Below are positions 16,521-25,575 of a stretch of DNA of 64,000 nucleotides, piece after piece. The stretch is from Pseudomonas oryzihabitans (GTDB lineage Bacteria > Pseudomonadota > Gammaproteobacteria > Pseudomonadales > Pseudomonadaceae), in contig NZ_CP102428.1 of the NCBI RefSeq assembly GCF_024652905.1, positions 3,952,001-4,016,000 of the forward strand, written 5' to 3'. The notes under the pieces were generated by a model that was not told the DNA's origin, made no database searches, and saw only the letters and a program-made list of their open reading frames with translations. A program made the position numbers and the translations under genes. The number at the start of each line of letters is the position of its first letter. The stretch's first letter is position 1.

Positions 16521-17557
16521 GCAGCAACGCCCAGCAATTCGCCAGTGACAACTATTCCGGCATCTGCCCGGAGGCCTGGGCGGCCATGGCGGCGGCCAAC
16601 GTCGGTCACGAGACCGCCTATGGCAACGACACCTGGACGGCGCGCGCCGCCGATCGCTTCCGCCAGCTGTTCGAGACCGATTGCGAGGTGTTCTTCGCCT
16701 TCAACGGCACCGCGGCCAACTCCCTGGCCCTGGCGGCGCTGTGCCAGAGCTACCACAGCGTGATCTGCTCCGACACCGCCCACGTCGAGACCGACGAATG
16801 CGGGGCGCCGGAATTCTTTTCCAACGGCTCCAAGCTGCTGCTGGCGCCGGCCCACCAGGGCAAGCTGACCCCGGGTGCCATCCAGCAGATCGCCACCAAG
16901 CGCGCCGACATCCACTTTCCCAAGCCGCGCGCGGTGACCGTCACCCAGGCCACCGAGGTGGGCACCCTCTATGGCCTCAACGAACTGCAGGCCATCAGCG
17001 CCACCTGCCGCGACCTCGGCCTGCACCTGCACATGGACGGCTCGCGCTTTTCCAACGCCGTGGCCGGCCTGGGCTGCACCCCGGCCGAGGTGACCTGGAA
17101 GGCTGGCGTCGACGTGCTCTGCTTTGGCGGCACCAAGAGCGGCATGGCGGTGGGGGAGGCCATCCTCTTCTTCAACCGCGAGCTGGCCGAGGACTTCGAG
17201 TACCGCTGCAAGCAGGCCGGCCAGTTGGCCTCGAAGATGAGATTCCTCTCCGCGCCCTGGCTGGGCGTGCTGGAAAACGACACCTGGCTGCGCCACGCCC
17301 GCCACGCCAACGCCATGGCCCAGTTGCTGGCCGAGCGGGTGCGCGGGGTGCCCGGGGTGGACTTCATGTTCCCGGTGGAAGCCAACTCGGTGTTCCTGCA
17401 GCTGTCCGAGCCGGCGCTGGAATTCCTGCGCGGTCGTGGCTGGCGCTTCTACACCTTCATCGGCAGCGGGGGTGCGCGTTTCATGTGCTCCTGGGACACC
17501 GAAGAGGCTCGCGTGCTGGAGCTGGCCGCGGATATTCGCCTGGCGATGGGGGGTTAG
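16517..17557 (+). CDS. ltaE: Low-specificity L-threonine aldolase
   Basis: A 346-residue PLP-dependent fold-type I enzyme that splits L-threonine or allo-threonine to glycine and acetaldehyde. The PLP lysine is in CFGGTKSGM (about residue 212) and the cofactor-binding aspartate in HLHMDGSRFSNA. The N-terminal FASDNYSGICPEA is typical of the family. It overlaps the aminopeptidase P gene by 4 bp. Together they would turn proline-containing peptides and threonine into free amino acids and glycine, although the functional link is only inferred from the operon. Confidence 0.92.
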   Translation: MSSNAQQFASDNYSGICPEAWAAMAAANVGHETAYGNDTWTARAADRFRQLFETDCEVFFAFNGTAANSLALAALCQSYHSVICSDTAHVETDECGAPEFFSNGSKLLLAPAHQGKLTPGAIQQIATKRADIHFPKPRAVTVTQATEVGTLYGLNELQAISATCRDLGLHLHMDGSRFSNAVAGLGCTPAEVTWKAGVDVLCFGGTKSGMAVGEAILFFNRELAEDFEYRCKQAGQLASKMRFLSAPWLGVLENDTWLRHARHANAMAQLLAERVRGVPGVDFMFPVEANSVFLQLSEPALEFLRGRGWRFYTFIGSGGARFMCSWDTEEARVLELAADIRLAMGG

Positions 17558-17605
17558 GTTGTACCGCCATGGCGAGGCGGCCGCTGCTAACGCGTACTCG
17601 ATTCT

Positions 17606-17672
17606 GTAGGAGCGGCCCATAGCCGCGATCAAACCTGGCATAGGGTGTATCGCGGCCATGGGCCGCTCCTAC
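17606..17672. repeat. REP-type palindromic element (inverted pair)
   Basis: Left arm GTAGGAGCGGCCCAT plus AGCCGCGAT (17606-17629), right arm ATCGCGGCC plus ATGGGCCGCTCCTAC (17649-17672): nearly perfect inverted copies around a 19-bp centre. GTAGGAGCGG-type palindromes are the abundant REP elements of Pseudomonas intergenic regions. Confidence 0.85.
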
Positions 17673-17714
17673 GGGATTCGCTGCTTTCTCATCCATCGGT
17701 ACCCATTCCCATAC

Positions 17715-17740
17715 GGAAAACGCTGCGTGGTTTTCCACGC
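17715..17740. repeat. Second intergenic inverted repeat (REP-like)
   Basis: GGAAAAC-N8-GTTTTCC (17715-17736), overlapping a hairpin GCGTGG-TTTT-CCACGC (17725-17740). The flanking TACGG/CTACGG ends resemble another common dispersed Pseudomonas repeat. It lies between ltaE and the LacI regulator. Confidence 0.55.
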
Positions 17741-17813
17741 TACGGTGTTCACCAGGGACGCCGCCCGCCCCAACCGTTACCATGGCCGATCTCTTTCCCG
17801 TCTCCAGCGATCC

Positions 17814-18851
17814 ATGGCCAAGAAGTCCAGCAAAGCCCTCACTGCCGCGGTCAATCCTGGCGCCCCCACGCTCATCGACGTGGCCCGGGTCGCCGGGGTG
17901 TCGCCGATCACCGTCTCGCGGGCGCTGAATCGACCGGAGATCGTCAGCGAGGCGGCGCGGGAGAAGGTGCTGGCAGCCGTGCGGGTCACCGGCTACGTAC
18001 CCAATCTGCTGGCCGGTGGCCTGGCCTCCAATCGCAGTCGCCTGGTGGCGCTGTTCGTGCCGACCATCGTCCACTCCATCTTCGCCGAGACCGTTCAGGC
18101 GTTGATGGCGCGGTTGTCCCAGGCGGGCTACCAGACCCTGCTGGGCCTGACCGGCTACAGCGCCGAACAGGAGGAGCAACTCTTGGCCGCGGTGCTGGGG
18201 CGCAAACCCGATGGCATCGTGCTCACCGGTACCCTGCACACCGCGGCCAGTCGCCAGCGCCTGGCCCAGGCCGGCATCCCGGTGGTGGAGTCCTGGGACC
18301 TGGGCGAAGACCCGCTGGACATGCAGGTGGGCTTCTCCCATGAAGCGGTTGGCCGGGCCCAGGCCGAGCACCTGCACGCCCGCGGTTATCGGCGCTTCGC
18401 CGTGGTCTCGGTGGACGACCCCCGCGCCTTGCGCCGCTGCCGCAGTCTGGTCGCCCGGCTGGCCGAGTTGGGCTTGGCGGAACCGCCGCTGGAAATCCTG
18501 CCGGCGCCAGCCCTGGTGGAATCCGGGCGGGCGGGGTTGCGCCAGTTGCTGGCCCGCGACGAGGGCTTCGACGTGGTGGTCTGCAGCTCCGACACCGTCG
18601 CCCAGGGGGTGATGGCGGAAGCCGCGAGTCGCGGGCTGCGCCTGCCCGAGGATCTGGCGGTGCTGGGCTTCGGCAATCTCTCGAGCGCCGCCCAGATGCA
18701 CCCGGCACTGTCGTCGGTGAGCGTCGAAGGCGATCGCATGGGCACCCTGGCAGCAGAGGCGCTGCTGCAACGGTTCAACCAGGGCGAGCGGGCCCGGGAC
18801 GCGGTGCGCATCGACACCGGCTTCCACATCATCGACCGTGCCACGACCTGA
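17814..18851 (+). CDS. LacI-family repressor of the glucarate/galactarate genes
   Basis: A 345-residue regulator: LacI helix-turn-helix at about residues 20-65 (TLIDVARVAGVSPITVSRAL, then the hinge helix VPNLLAGGLASNRS), followed by a periplasmic-binding-protein-like effector and dimer domain. It resembles the GntR/IdnR-like sugar-acid repressors. I chose ATG 17814 (MAKKSSK); the open frame upstream runs through repeats and is unlikely to be coding. It lies just before gudP and garD, with two palindromic operators in the intervening 166 bp, so it most likely represses them and is released by glucarate, galactarate or a derived intermediate. The ligand is inferred. Confidence 0.88.
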   Translation: MAKKSSKALTAAVNPGAPTLIDVARVAGVSPITVSRALNRPEIVSEAAREKVLAAVRVTGYVPNLLAGGLASNRSRLVALFVPTIVHSIFAETVQALMARLSQAGYQTLLGLTGYSAEQEEQLLAAVLGRKPDGIVLTGTLHTAASRQRLAQAGIPVVESWDLGEDPLDMQVGFSHEAVGRAQAEHLHARGYRRFAVVSVDDPRALRRCRSLVARLAELGLAEPPLEILPAPALVESGRAGLRQLLARDEGFDVVVCSSDTVAQGVMAEAASRGLRLPEDLAVLGFGNLSSAAQMHPALSSVSVEGDRMGTLAAEALLQRFNQGERARDAVRIDTGFHIIDRATT

Positions 18852-18882
18852 CCACCGGCGTCGAAGTCGTTAGACGTCATAC

Positions 18883-18912
18883 TTGTATGGTTGCGCAATC
18901 ATGGCTTAGTCT
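18883..18912 (+). promoter_or_regulatory. Promoter of gudP-garD with operator 1 in its spacer
   Basis: TTGTAT (18883-18888), 18 bases, TAGTCT (18907-18912). The spacer contains the palindrome ATGGTTGCGCAATCAT (18887-18902), so a bound LacI-type repressor would block RNA polymerase. A second inverted repeat, CATACTTGTATG (18878-18889), covers the -35 region and could bind another (GntR-type) regulator. Confidence 0.5.
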
Positions 18913-18953
18913 TGGACAAACGCCGGGGCTGAGTCAGGTTGTCGCATCAAGGT

Positions 18954-18969
18954 ATGATTGCGCAATCAT
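18954..18969. promoter_or_regulatory. Perfect palindromic operator 2 before gudP
   Basis: ATGATTGCGCAATCAT, a perfect 16-bp palindrome with the central CG expected of LacI-family operators. It differs by one base from operator 1, whose centre lies 67 bp upstream. It sits 49 bp before the gudP ATG. Confidence 0.7.
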
Positions 18970-19017
18970 CCAGCAGTCCGCGCCTTCAATAAAAACAATC
19001 ACGCAAGAGGGATCCCC

Positions 19018-20376
19018 ATGGATGCCACAAGACCCACCCGGGTGCGTTACCTGATCCTGTTGATGCTGTTCGTGGTGACCACCATCAACTATGCCGATCG
19101 CGCCACCATCGCCATCGCCGGCTCCAGCCTGCAGAAAGACCTCGGCATCAGCGCCGTCACCCTCGGCTATATCTTCTCCGCCTTCGGCTGGGCCTATGTG
19201 GCCGGGCAGATTCCCGGCGGCTGGCTGCTGGATCGCTTCGGTTCGAAGAAGGTCTATGCCGGCAGCATCTTCTTCTGGTCGTTGTTCACCCTGCTGCAGG
19301 GCCTGGTCGGCGGCCTGCCGGTGGCCTGGGCGGTGACCACCCTGTTCATGCTGAGATTCCTGGTCGGCCTGGCCGAGGCGCCGTCCTTTCCGGGCAATGC
19401 ACGCATCGTCGCCGCCTGGTTCCCTACCGCCGAACGCGGCACCGCCTCGGCGATCTTCAACTCGGCGCAGTATTTCGCCACTGCGCTGTTCGCGCCGATC
19501 ATGGGCGGCATCGTCTTCCACTTCGGCTGGGAGCACGTCTTCGTCATCATGGGCGCCCTGGGCATCCTCTTCTCCGGGGTCTGGCTGAAGTACATCCACA
19601 ACCCCAAGGAGCATCCGCGCATCAATGCCGCGGAGCTGGCGCACATCCGCGACAACGGCGGCCTGGTGGACATGGACAACGGCGCCCGCCAGCAGGGCGG
19701 CGGTCCCAAGTGGCACTACATCACCCAACTGCTGACCAACCGCATGATGCTGGGCGTCTACCTCGGCCAGTACTGCATCAATGCCATCACCTATTTCTTC
19801 CTGACCTGGTTCCCGGTGTACCTGGTGCAGGAGCGCGGCATGACCATCCTCAAGGCCGGCTTCATCGCCTCGCTGCCGGCGATCTGCGGCTTCATCGGCG
19901 GGGTGCTCGGCGGGGTGATCTCCGACTACCTGCTGCGCCGCGGTCACTCCCTGACCTTCGCTCGCAAGCTGCCCATCGTCTGCGGCCTGCTGCTCTCCAC
20001 CAGCATGATCTTCTGCAACTACGTCGATGCCGACTGGATGGTGGTGGGCTTCATGACCCTGGCCTTCTTCGGCAAGGGCATCGGTGCCCTGGGTTGGGCG
20101 GTGGTGGCCGACACCTCGCCCAAGCAGATCGCCGGGCTGTCCGGCGGCCTGTTCAACACCTTCGGCAACCTGGCCTCCATCACCACCCCCATCGTCATCG
20201 GCTACATCATCGCCGCCACCGGTTCCTTCAAGTGGGCGCTGGTCTACGTCGGCGCCAATGCCCTGGTGGCGGTGTTCAGCTACCTGTTCATCGTCGGTCG
20301 CATCCAGCGCGTCGAGCTGCGTACCGCCGACGGCGAGATCCTGGGCGCGACCCAGCCTGACCCGGTCCGGGCCTGA
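19018..20376 (+). CDS. gudP: MFS D-glucarate/D-galactarate transporter
   Basis: A 452-residue major-facilitator protein with about 12 membrane helices. It belongs to the anion:cation symporter branch: TTINYADRATIAIAGSSLQK after helix 1, PGGWLLDRFGSKK in the 2-3 loop, LAEAPSFPGNARIVAAWFP, then FNSAQYFATALFAPIMGG. These match the GudP/GarP glucarate and galactarate permeases, which import the sugar acid with protons. ATG 19018 follows GAGGGATCCCC; the upstream extension to 18958 would start inside operator 2. It is 21 bp from garD, in one operon. Confidence 0.9.
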   Translation: MDATRPTRVRYLILLMLFVVTTINYADRATIAIAGSSLQKDLGISAVTLGYIFSAFGWAYVAGQIPGGWLLDRFGSKKVYAGSIFFWSLFTLLQGLVGGLPVAWAVTTLFMLRFLVGLAEAPSFPGNARIVAAWFPTAERGTASAIFNSAQYFATALFAPIMGGIVFHFGWEHVFVIMGALGILFSGVWLKYIHNPKEHPRINAAELAHIRDNGGLVDMDNGARQQGGGPKWHYITQLLTNRMMLGVYLGQYCINAITYFFLTWFPVYLVQERGMTILKAGFIASLPAICGFIGGVLGGVISDYLLRRGHSLTFARKLPIVCGLLLSTSMIFCNYVDADWMVVGFMTLAFFGKGIGALGWAVVADTSPKQIAGLSGGLFNTFGNLASITTPIVIGYIIAATGSFKWALVYVGANALVAVFSYLFIVGRIQRVELRTADGEILGATQPDPVRA

Positions 20377-20397
20377 GCCCCGGCGGAGGATAAGAAA

Positions 20398-21954
20398 ATG
20401 CACCTGATCGATCACCGTGATTCGCCGCGTTACATCAAGCTCCACCCCCAGGACAACGTCGGGGTGGTGGTCAACGAACCCGGCGTGGCCGCCGGCACCG
20501 CCTTCGCCGACGGCCTGACCACCGTCGAGGCCATTCCCCAGAGCCACAAGGTCTCCCTGGTGGACCTCAGGCAAGGCGCCGAGGTGGTGCGCTATGGCGA
20601 GGTCATCGGCTACGCCCTGCAGGACATCCCGGCCGGCAGCTGGATCACCGAAGCCCTGCTGCGCATGCCGGAGCCGCCCGCCTTGGACAACCTGCCCAAG
20701 GCCACGGTGCCTGGCCAGATCGGCGAACCCCTGGAGGGCTACACCTTCGAGGGTTTCCGCAATCCGGACGGCAGCGTCGGCACCCGCAACATCTTGGCGG
20801 TGACCACCACCGTGCAGTGCGTGGTGGGGGTGCTGGATCACTGCGTGGAGCGAGTACGCAAAGAGATCCTGCCGCGCTATCCCCATGTCGACGACGTGGT
20901 GCCGCTGTCCCACAGCTATGGCTGCGGCGTGGCCATCAATGCCCCGGATGCGGTGATCCCGATCCGCACCCTGCACAACATCAGCCGCAATCCCAACTTC
21001 GGCGGCCAGGCGCTGGTCATCGGCCTGGGTTGCGAGAAGCTGCAGGCCAGCCAGCTGATGCCGGGCGACGACCTCACCGCCGGGCAGAACGAAGAGGACT
21101 GGCTGTTTCGCCTGCAGGATTCGGCCAACGGCTTCGCCGGCATGGTCGAGCAGATCATGGGCCTGATCGAGGCGCGTCTGGAGGTGCTCGATCAGCGCCG
21201 CCGCGAGACGGTGCCGGCCGCCGAACTGGTGGTGGGCATGCAGTGCGGCGGCAGCGATGCCTTCTCCGGCATCACCGCCAATCCGGCCCTGGGCGTGGCT
21301 GCCGATCTGCTGGTGCGGGCCGGCGCCACGGTGATGTTCTCCGAGAACACCGAGGTGCGCGACGGCATCCACCTGCTGACCCCGCGCGCCGCCACCCCCG
21401 AGGTGGCCGATGCGCTGATCCGCGAGATGGACTGGTACGACCGCTACCTGGAGCGGGGCATGGCTGATCGCAGCGCCAATACCACCCCTGGCAACAAGAA
21501 GGGCGGCCTGAACAACATCGTCGAAAAGGCCATGGGGTCGATCGCCAAGTCGGGTACCAGCCCCATCGCCGGGGTCATCGCTCCGGGCGAGAAGATCAGA
21601 GGCAAGGGCCTGTATTTCGCCGCCACCCCGGCCAGCGACTTCATCTGTGGCACCCTACAACTGGCCGCGGGCATGAACCTGCACATCTTCACCACCGGCC
21701 GCGGCACCCCCTATGGGCTGTCCATGGTGCCGGTGATCAAGGTCTCGACCCGCACCCAACTGGCCGAGCGCTGGCCCGACTTGATCGACATCGATGCCGG
21801 GCGGGTGGTGAGCGGGCGGTTGTCGCTGGAGGAGATGGGCTGGGAGATCTTCCAGTGCTACCTGGACGTGGCCAGCGGTCGCCGCCAGACCTGGGCGGAG
21901 CGCCATCGCCTGCACAACGACCTGGCGCTGTTCAATCCTGCCCCGGTGACCTGA
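20398..21954 (+). CDS. garD: Galactarate dehydratase (UxaA family)
   Basis: A 518-residue enzyme of the altronate/galactarate dehydratase family. The N-terminal SAF-like domain (about 1-100, [14 protein letters not shown]...IPQSHKVSL) precedes the large catalytic domain ([46 protein letters not shown]). It removes water from galactarate to give 5-keto-4-deoxyglucarate. The length fits GarD (about 520). Ribosome site GGAGGATAAGAAA precedes ATG 20398. It works with the upstream GudP and under the LacI-type regulator. A glucarate dehydratase and the later pathway enzymes are not in the window. Confidence 0.92.
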   Translation: MHLIDHRDSPRYIKLHPQDNVGVVVNEPGVAAGTAFADGLTTVEAIPQSHKVSLVDLRQGAEVVRYGEVIGYALQDIPAGSWITEALLRMPEPPALDNLPKATVPGQIGEPLEGYTFEGFRNPDGSVGTRNILAVTTTVQCVVGVLDHCVERVRKEILPRYPHVDDVVPLSHSYGCGVAINAPDAVIPIRTLHNISRNPNFGGQALVIGLGCEKLQASQLMPGDDLTAGQNEEDWLFRLQDSANGFAGMVEQIMGLIEARLEVLDQRRRETVPAAELVVGMQCGGSDAFSGITANPALGVAADLLVRAGATVMFSENTEVRDGIHLLTPRAATPEVADALIREMDWYDRYLERGMADRSANTTPGNKKGGLNNIVEKAMGSIAKSGTSPIAGVIAPGEKIRGKGLYFAATPASDFICGTLQLAAGMNLHIFTTGRGTPYGLSMVPVIKVSTRTQLAERWPDLIDIDAGRVVSGRLSLEEMGWEIFQCYLDVASGRRQTWAERHRLHNDLALFNPAPVT

Positions 21955-21973
21955 GCCACAGGGCAATAAAAAA

Positions 21974-22003
21974 GGGCCGATCCCCCTGGGATCGGCCCTT
22001 TTT
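21974..22003. terminator. Bidirectional terminator between garD and the acyltransferase gene
   Basis: GGGCCGATCCC-CCT-GGGATCGGCCC (21974-21998), with AAAAAA before it and TTTTT after it, shared by two convergent genes. Confidence 0.9.
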
Positions 22004-22018
22004 CGTGGCGCCGGGAAA

Positions 22019-23932
22019 CTAGCGCTGGGCGGTGGCCGGCGTCAGTTGCAGGTTCGGCAGCAGATAGTGACCGACGATGAACAGTGAGCCCTTGTCGCTC
22101 AGGTGGCCATCGTCGATCTGCAGCAGGGTACGGCCATCCGCGGCCCTTACCCGGCAGGCATCCTCGACGCAGAGGTGTTGCACCAGGGAGATGTACTCCA
22201 GCCCCGCCGGGAGCTTGGCCTGGCGCATGGCCTGGTCGGTGGCGAGGACATGGCGATCCAGGGCGGAGTCGGCGATGTGGTCATCGGTGGAGCCCCAATG
22301 GCGGATGGCGATGACGCTGGGCAGTGACGGACTCCACTGGGGAACGGGGCCGAGCAGTACGATGCGCTTGACGCCATAGCTGTGCAGGCGCTCGGTGATG
22401 GCGTTCCAGTCGGTCTTTTCATGATCGGCCTTCTGCGCCATGACCACCACGTCCGGGCGCGAGCGCTGGATGGCTTCCAGGGCGGTGCGATTGGAGTAGT
22501 TGCAGGTCACCCGTGTCTCGGTCTGCCGACCCAGGTCGTCGGTGAGGCGTGGTTTGCAGCTCGCCGAGGCCACCTGGTAGTAGGGCAGGCCGGCCGGCAG
22601 CAGGCTGCGCAAGCCAAAGGACAGCGCCTGGGCATGGGAGTCGCCCCAGACGAAGAGGCCGCCCTTGCCCTGGGCATGGGTGCAGCTGGGATCGATGGCG
22701 TCCTGATGACGCTGGGTAAAGGCCGAATAGGCGTCGCACTTGAGCCAGTAGAGATCGTGGAGATTCTTCTGGCGATCCAGGTACTCCTGCACGAATTGCG
22801 CGCGATCCGACTGACTGATGCTGCGCAACGGCGTGATGGCGCCGTCGGTGGCGTTCACCGCGCCCGCACTGAGGAACAGGGTGGCGAGCAGGCCGGTGCC
22901 GGCGGCCAGGGCTGCACCGCTCTGGCCCTTCCGGCGCGAGGCCCGGGTTTCCACCAGGGTATAGGAGGCCCAGCCCAGGGCGAAGGAGGCGGCGATGCCC
23001 AGCAGCAGGTGCGGCGTCTGGTCGAGCAGGCCGGCATAGCTCATGAACACCACCACCGGCCAGTGCCAGAGGTAGAGCGAATAGGAGAGGGTGCCGGTCC
23101 ATTGAGAGAAGCGGTTGCCGGTGACCAGCGAATCCTGGCGTGCGGCCAGGATGATGGCGGCGGTGCCGAGCACCGGGATCAGCGCCAAGTAGCCTGGCCA
23201 GACATCGCCTTCGGCGAGCGTCAGGAAACCCACCGCCAGGGCGATCAGCCCCGCGCCTTCCAGCAGCCGGCGCGAGCGAGCGGCGAGCTGCAGCGGGAAG
23301 AGATAGGCGGCGCCACCTACCATCAGCTCCCAGGCGCGGGTCGGCAGCAGATAGAAAGCCGCTTCCGGCCAAAGCAGCGAGGCGGTGACGGCGAAGGCGA
23401 AGCCGACCGCCGTGGCGAGCAGGATCAGCACCCGCAGGGTCTTGAGCGATACCACCTTGGACAGCAGCACCAGCACCAGCGGATAGATCAGGTAGAACTG
23501 CCATTCCACCGACAGCGACCAGGTGTGCAGCAGCCATTTTTCATGGGCGGCTGCGGTGAAGTAGCCGGCTTCCTTCCAGTAGACCAGGTTGGAGACGAAG
23601 CCCAGGCTGCTCGCCACGTGCTTGCCCAGTTCGCCATAGGCGTTGGGCAGCAGGAAGAACCAGCCGGCGATCAGCAGTACGGCGCAGAGCACCGCCAGCG
23701 CCGGCACGATGCGGCGGACGCGGGACAGATAGAAGGCGGACAGGCGGAAGCGCTGTTGTTCGAGGGCGCGAAAGATGATCCCGGTGATCAGGAAGCCGGA
23801 GATGACGAAGAAGACGTCGACCCCGGCGAAACCGCCCGGTAGCCAGTCGGCATTGAAATGGAAGAGGACGACGGCGATCACGGCGATCGCGCGCAGCCCA
23901 TTGATGTCTTTCCTGAAGTCCATGAGCGGCAT
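22019..23932 (-). CDS. Surface-glycan O-acyltransferase (acyltransferase-3 plus SGNH domain)
   Basis: A 637-residue inner-membrane enzyme of the OafA/YrhL type. The N-terminal membrane domain (about 1-345, ten or so helices) starts with FRKDINGLRAIAVIAVVLFHF and contains HTWSLSVEWQFYLIYP (about 136-151). The C-terminal periplasmic SGNH domain shows VWGDSHAQALSFGL near residue 430 and the Asp/His pair in DDGHLSDKG near the end. Such two-domain proteins acetylate LPS O-antigen or exopolysaccharide. ATG at 23932, or three codons later at 23923; neither has a good ribosome site. It lies 37 bp after the polymerase-like gene on the same strand, so the two probably act on one surface glycan. Confidence 0.88.
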   Translation of the reverse strand: MPLMDFRKDINGLRAIAVIAVVLFHFNADWLPGGFAGVDVFFVISGFLITGIIFRALEQQRFRLSAFYLSRVRRIVPALAVLCAVLLIAGWFFLLPNAYGELGKHVASSLGFVSNLVYWKEAGYFTAAAHEKWLLHTWSLSVEWQFYLIYPLVLVLLSKVVSLKTLRVLILLATAVGFAFAVTASLLWPEAAFYLLPTRAWELMVGGAAYLFPLQLAARSRRLLEGAGLIALAVGFLTLAEGDVWPGYLALIPVLGTAAIILAARQDSLVTGNRFSQWTGTLSYSLYLWHWPVVVFMSYAGLLDQTPHLLLGIAASFALGWASYTLVETRASRRKGQSGAALAAGTGLLATLFLSAGAVNATDGAITPLRSISQSDRAQFVQEYLDRQKNLHDLYWLKCDAYSAFTQRHQDAIDPSCTHAQGKGGLFVWGDSHAQALSFGLRSLLPAGLPYYQVASASCKPRLTDDLGRQTETRVTCNYSNRTALEAIQRSRPDVVVMAQKADHEKTDWNAITERLHSYGVKRIVLLGPVPQWSPSLPSVIAIRHWGSTDDHIADSALDRHVLATDQAMRQAKLPAGLEYISLVQHLCVEDACRVRAADGRTLLQIDDGHLSDKGSLFIVGHYLLPNLQLTPATAQR

Positions 23933-23969
23933 CCGGGCGGCAAGGGGAAGGCGGGAGAGGGGCGTCGGG

Positions 23970-25268
23970 CTAGGCGTGGGGGGCCAGGGTTTCCGGTGCC
24001 GGGCGGACCAGGTGCAGGCCGGGATCGGTCTTGGGCTTGAGCAGCAGATAGCCCAGGGTGATACCGATGAAGAGGTTGGCCACGCCGATCTCGAAGAGGT
24101 CGGTGGTCCAGCCGATCAGGCAGAGGCAGAAGGCGATGGCCAGCAGGGTGTGGCTTTCGCGATCGCGGCTCAGGTGCAGGCGGATGAACAGCGGCAGTTG
24201 CAGGCAGTAGAGGGCGATGCCGACCACGCCGAACACGCACCAGAGATAGACCACGCTGCTGTCGCAGTTGACCATCAGGTCCATGCCCGGCACGGGAAAG
24301 GCGGCCATGGTGCTGCCGAACATGCCGAAGCCGGCGCCGGTCAGGGTCCAGCCGGGCTCGCTCATGACCTCCACGACGTTGGGCCAGGTGTTGACCAGAC
24401 GGTCGTAGAAGGAGGCCAGGCCGCTGTCGCTGGTGACCACGTGGGGATCGAAGTCGCGGATCAGGCTGAGGATCGGCAGCAGCAGGCCACCGACCACGCC
24501 GAGCAGCAGCAGCAGGTAGGTGGACCACTGGAAGCGACGGCCCAGCATCAGCACCAGGGTGAAGGCGAAGGCGGCGGCGGGGGCCTTGCTGGTGGTCAGC
24601 AGGATGCCGAAGAGACCGGTCAGGGCCATCAGCAGCCAGAGCGTGTAGGAGCGCGCGAAGTAGGAGAGATAGAGGCAGTAGACGGCGATCAGGGCGGCCA
24701 GCACGTTGGACACGCGGGCGAAGCCGGCGATGCGGTCGGCCTCGCCCGCCATCCAGTTGGTGTTGCCGGCGATGTCGTTGCCACCCAGGGTGTAGCTGTA
24801 GCCCTTCCAGGGGACCGAGGTGTACTTGTCCAGCAGGATGCCGATGAGCGAGGCGATCAGCAGGCCCAGGACCACCCGGCCGAGCAGGCGCCGCTGTTCC
24901 AGCAACTCACGGCCGCAGAGCAGGCCGAACAGCAGCGGGCTGTAGACGAACAGCGAGAAGAAGACGTTGTTGATACTGGCGCCGTGCAGCAGGGCCAGGG
25001 CCGCATAGGCCGGGATGCTGAGCAGGGCCACCCAGAGGATGCGCGGCAGCTTGGCGGTGGCCAGTTGCAGGGCGAAGAGCGCCAGGCAGGCGATCTTGGG
25101 GAGGTAGATCAGCGCCGAGGCGCCGGCCATGTCGAGGTAATAGCGCAGGGCGCCGGAAAAGGTCTCGACGAACAGCAGCGAGATGGCGGTCCAGACCGCG
25201 AGGGTCGAGTAGCGCCAGGACAAAGCCTGCTGGAACGCCGATTGCGGGGGGGCGACTACGGCCGACAT
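23970..25268 (-). CDS. O-antigen ligase/polymerase-like membrane protein
   Basis: A protein of about 432 residues with 10 or more hydrophobic segments and a large periplasmic loop in the second half (about 280-355, with DSGLASFYDRLVNTWPNVVE and WTLTGAGFGMFGS). This topology and the loop fit the Wzy/WaaL superfamily that polymerises or ligates glycans at the periplasmic face. It would serve the same glycan as the acyltransferase downstream. ATG 25268 is preferred, with AGGG nine bases upstream; ATGs at 25274 and 25277 are alternatives. I cannot tell polymerase from ligase by sequence alone. It is far from the Wzx/Wzy locus at 45-56 kb, which has its own polymerase. Confidence 0.75.
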   Translation of the reverse strand: MSAVVAPPQSAFQQALSWRYSTLAVWTAISLLFVETFSGALRYYLDMAGASALIYLPKIACLALFALQLATAKLPRILWVALLSIPAYAALALLHGASINNVFFSLFVYSPLLFGLLCGRELLEQRRLLGRVVLGLLIASLIGILLDKYTSVPWKGYSYTLGGNDIAGNTNWMAGEADRIAGFARVSNVLAALIAVYCLYLSYFARSYTLWLLMALTGLFGILLTTSKAPAAAFAFTLVLMLGRRFQWSTYLLLLLGVVGGLLLPILSLIRDFDPHVVTSDSGLASFYDRLVNTWPNVVEVMSEPGWTLTGAGFGMFGSTMAAFPVPGMDLMVNCDSSVVYLWCVFGVVGIALYCLQLPLFIRLHLSRDRESHTLLAIAFCLCLIGWTTDLFEIGVANLFIGITLGYLLLKPKTDPGLHLVRPAPETLAPHA

Positions 25269-25575
25269 GATCATCATCCCTGTGTTGATGCCGAAACAGC
25301 CGGCCGTGGGTGGCCCGCTGCGCTGACGTGAAAAGCGCGAAAGGGGTAACCAGCACGAGGGTTCGCCACCTTGGCGTGGTCCCTGGGCTGGATGAGGTCT
25401 GCCAGTGAAAGGCAGGCACGCTACCGCCCATGGCGGTCAGAAACGGCCACGGACGACAGGTAAAGAAAGCAAGACGCGGGGGATGATAGCGGAGGGCTTC
25501 CGGCGCCTGTCAAACGACGACAGACCGACCGGAAATCCTCAACGCGGATATCAGAAGCAGGCCACAAAAAGCCCG
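25269..25575. other. Intergenic stretch of about 300 bp, no gene seen
   Basis: It separates the end of the DUF4870 gene from the start of the polymerase-like gene, both on the minus strand. I found no convincing coding frame, terminator or repeat; a promoter for the polymerase-acyltransferase pair must lie here. Confidence 0.5.

Noticed and set aside
18934-21372. An 812-codon open frame antisense to gudP and garD
   Set aside because: It covers two clear plus-strand genes and a perfect operator, and has only low-complexity composition.
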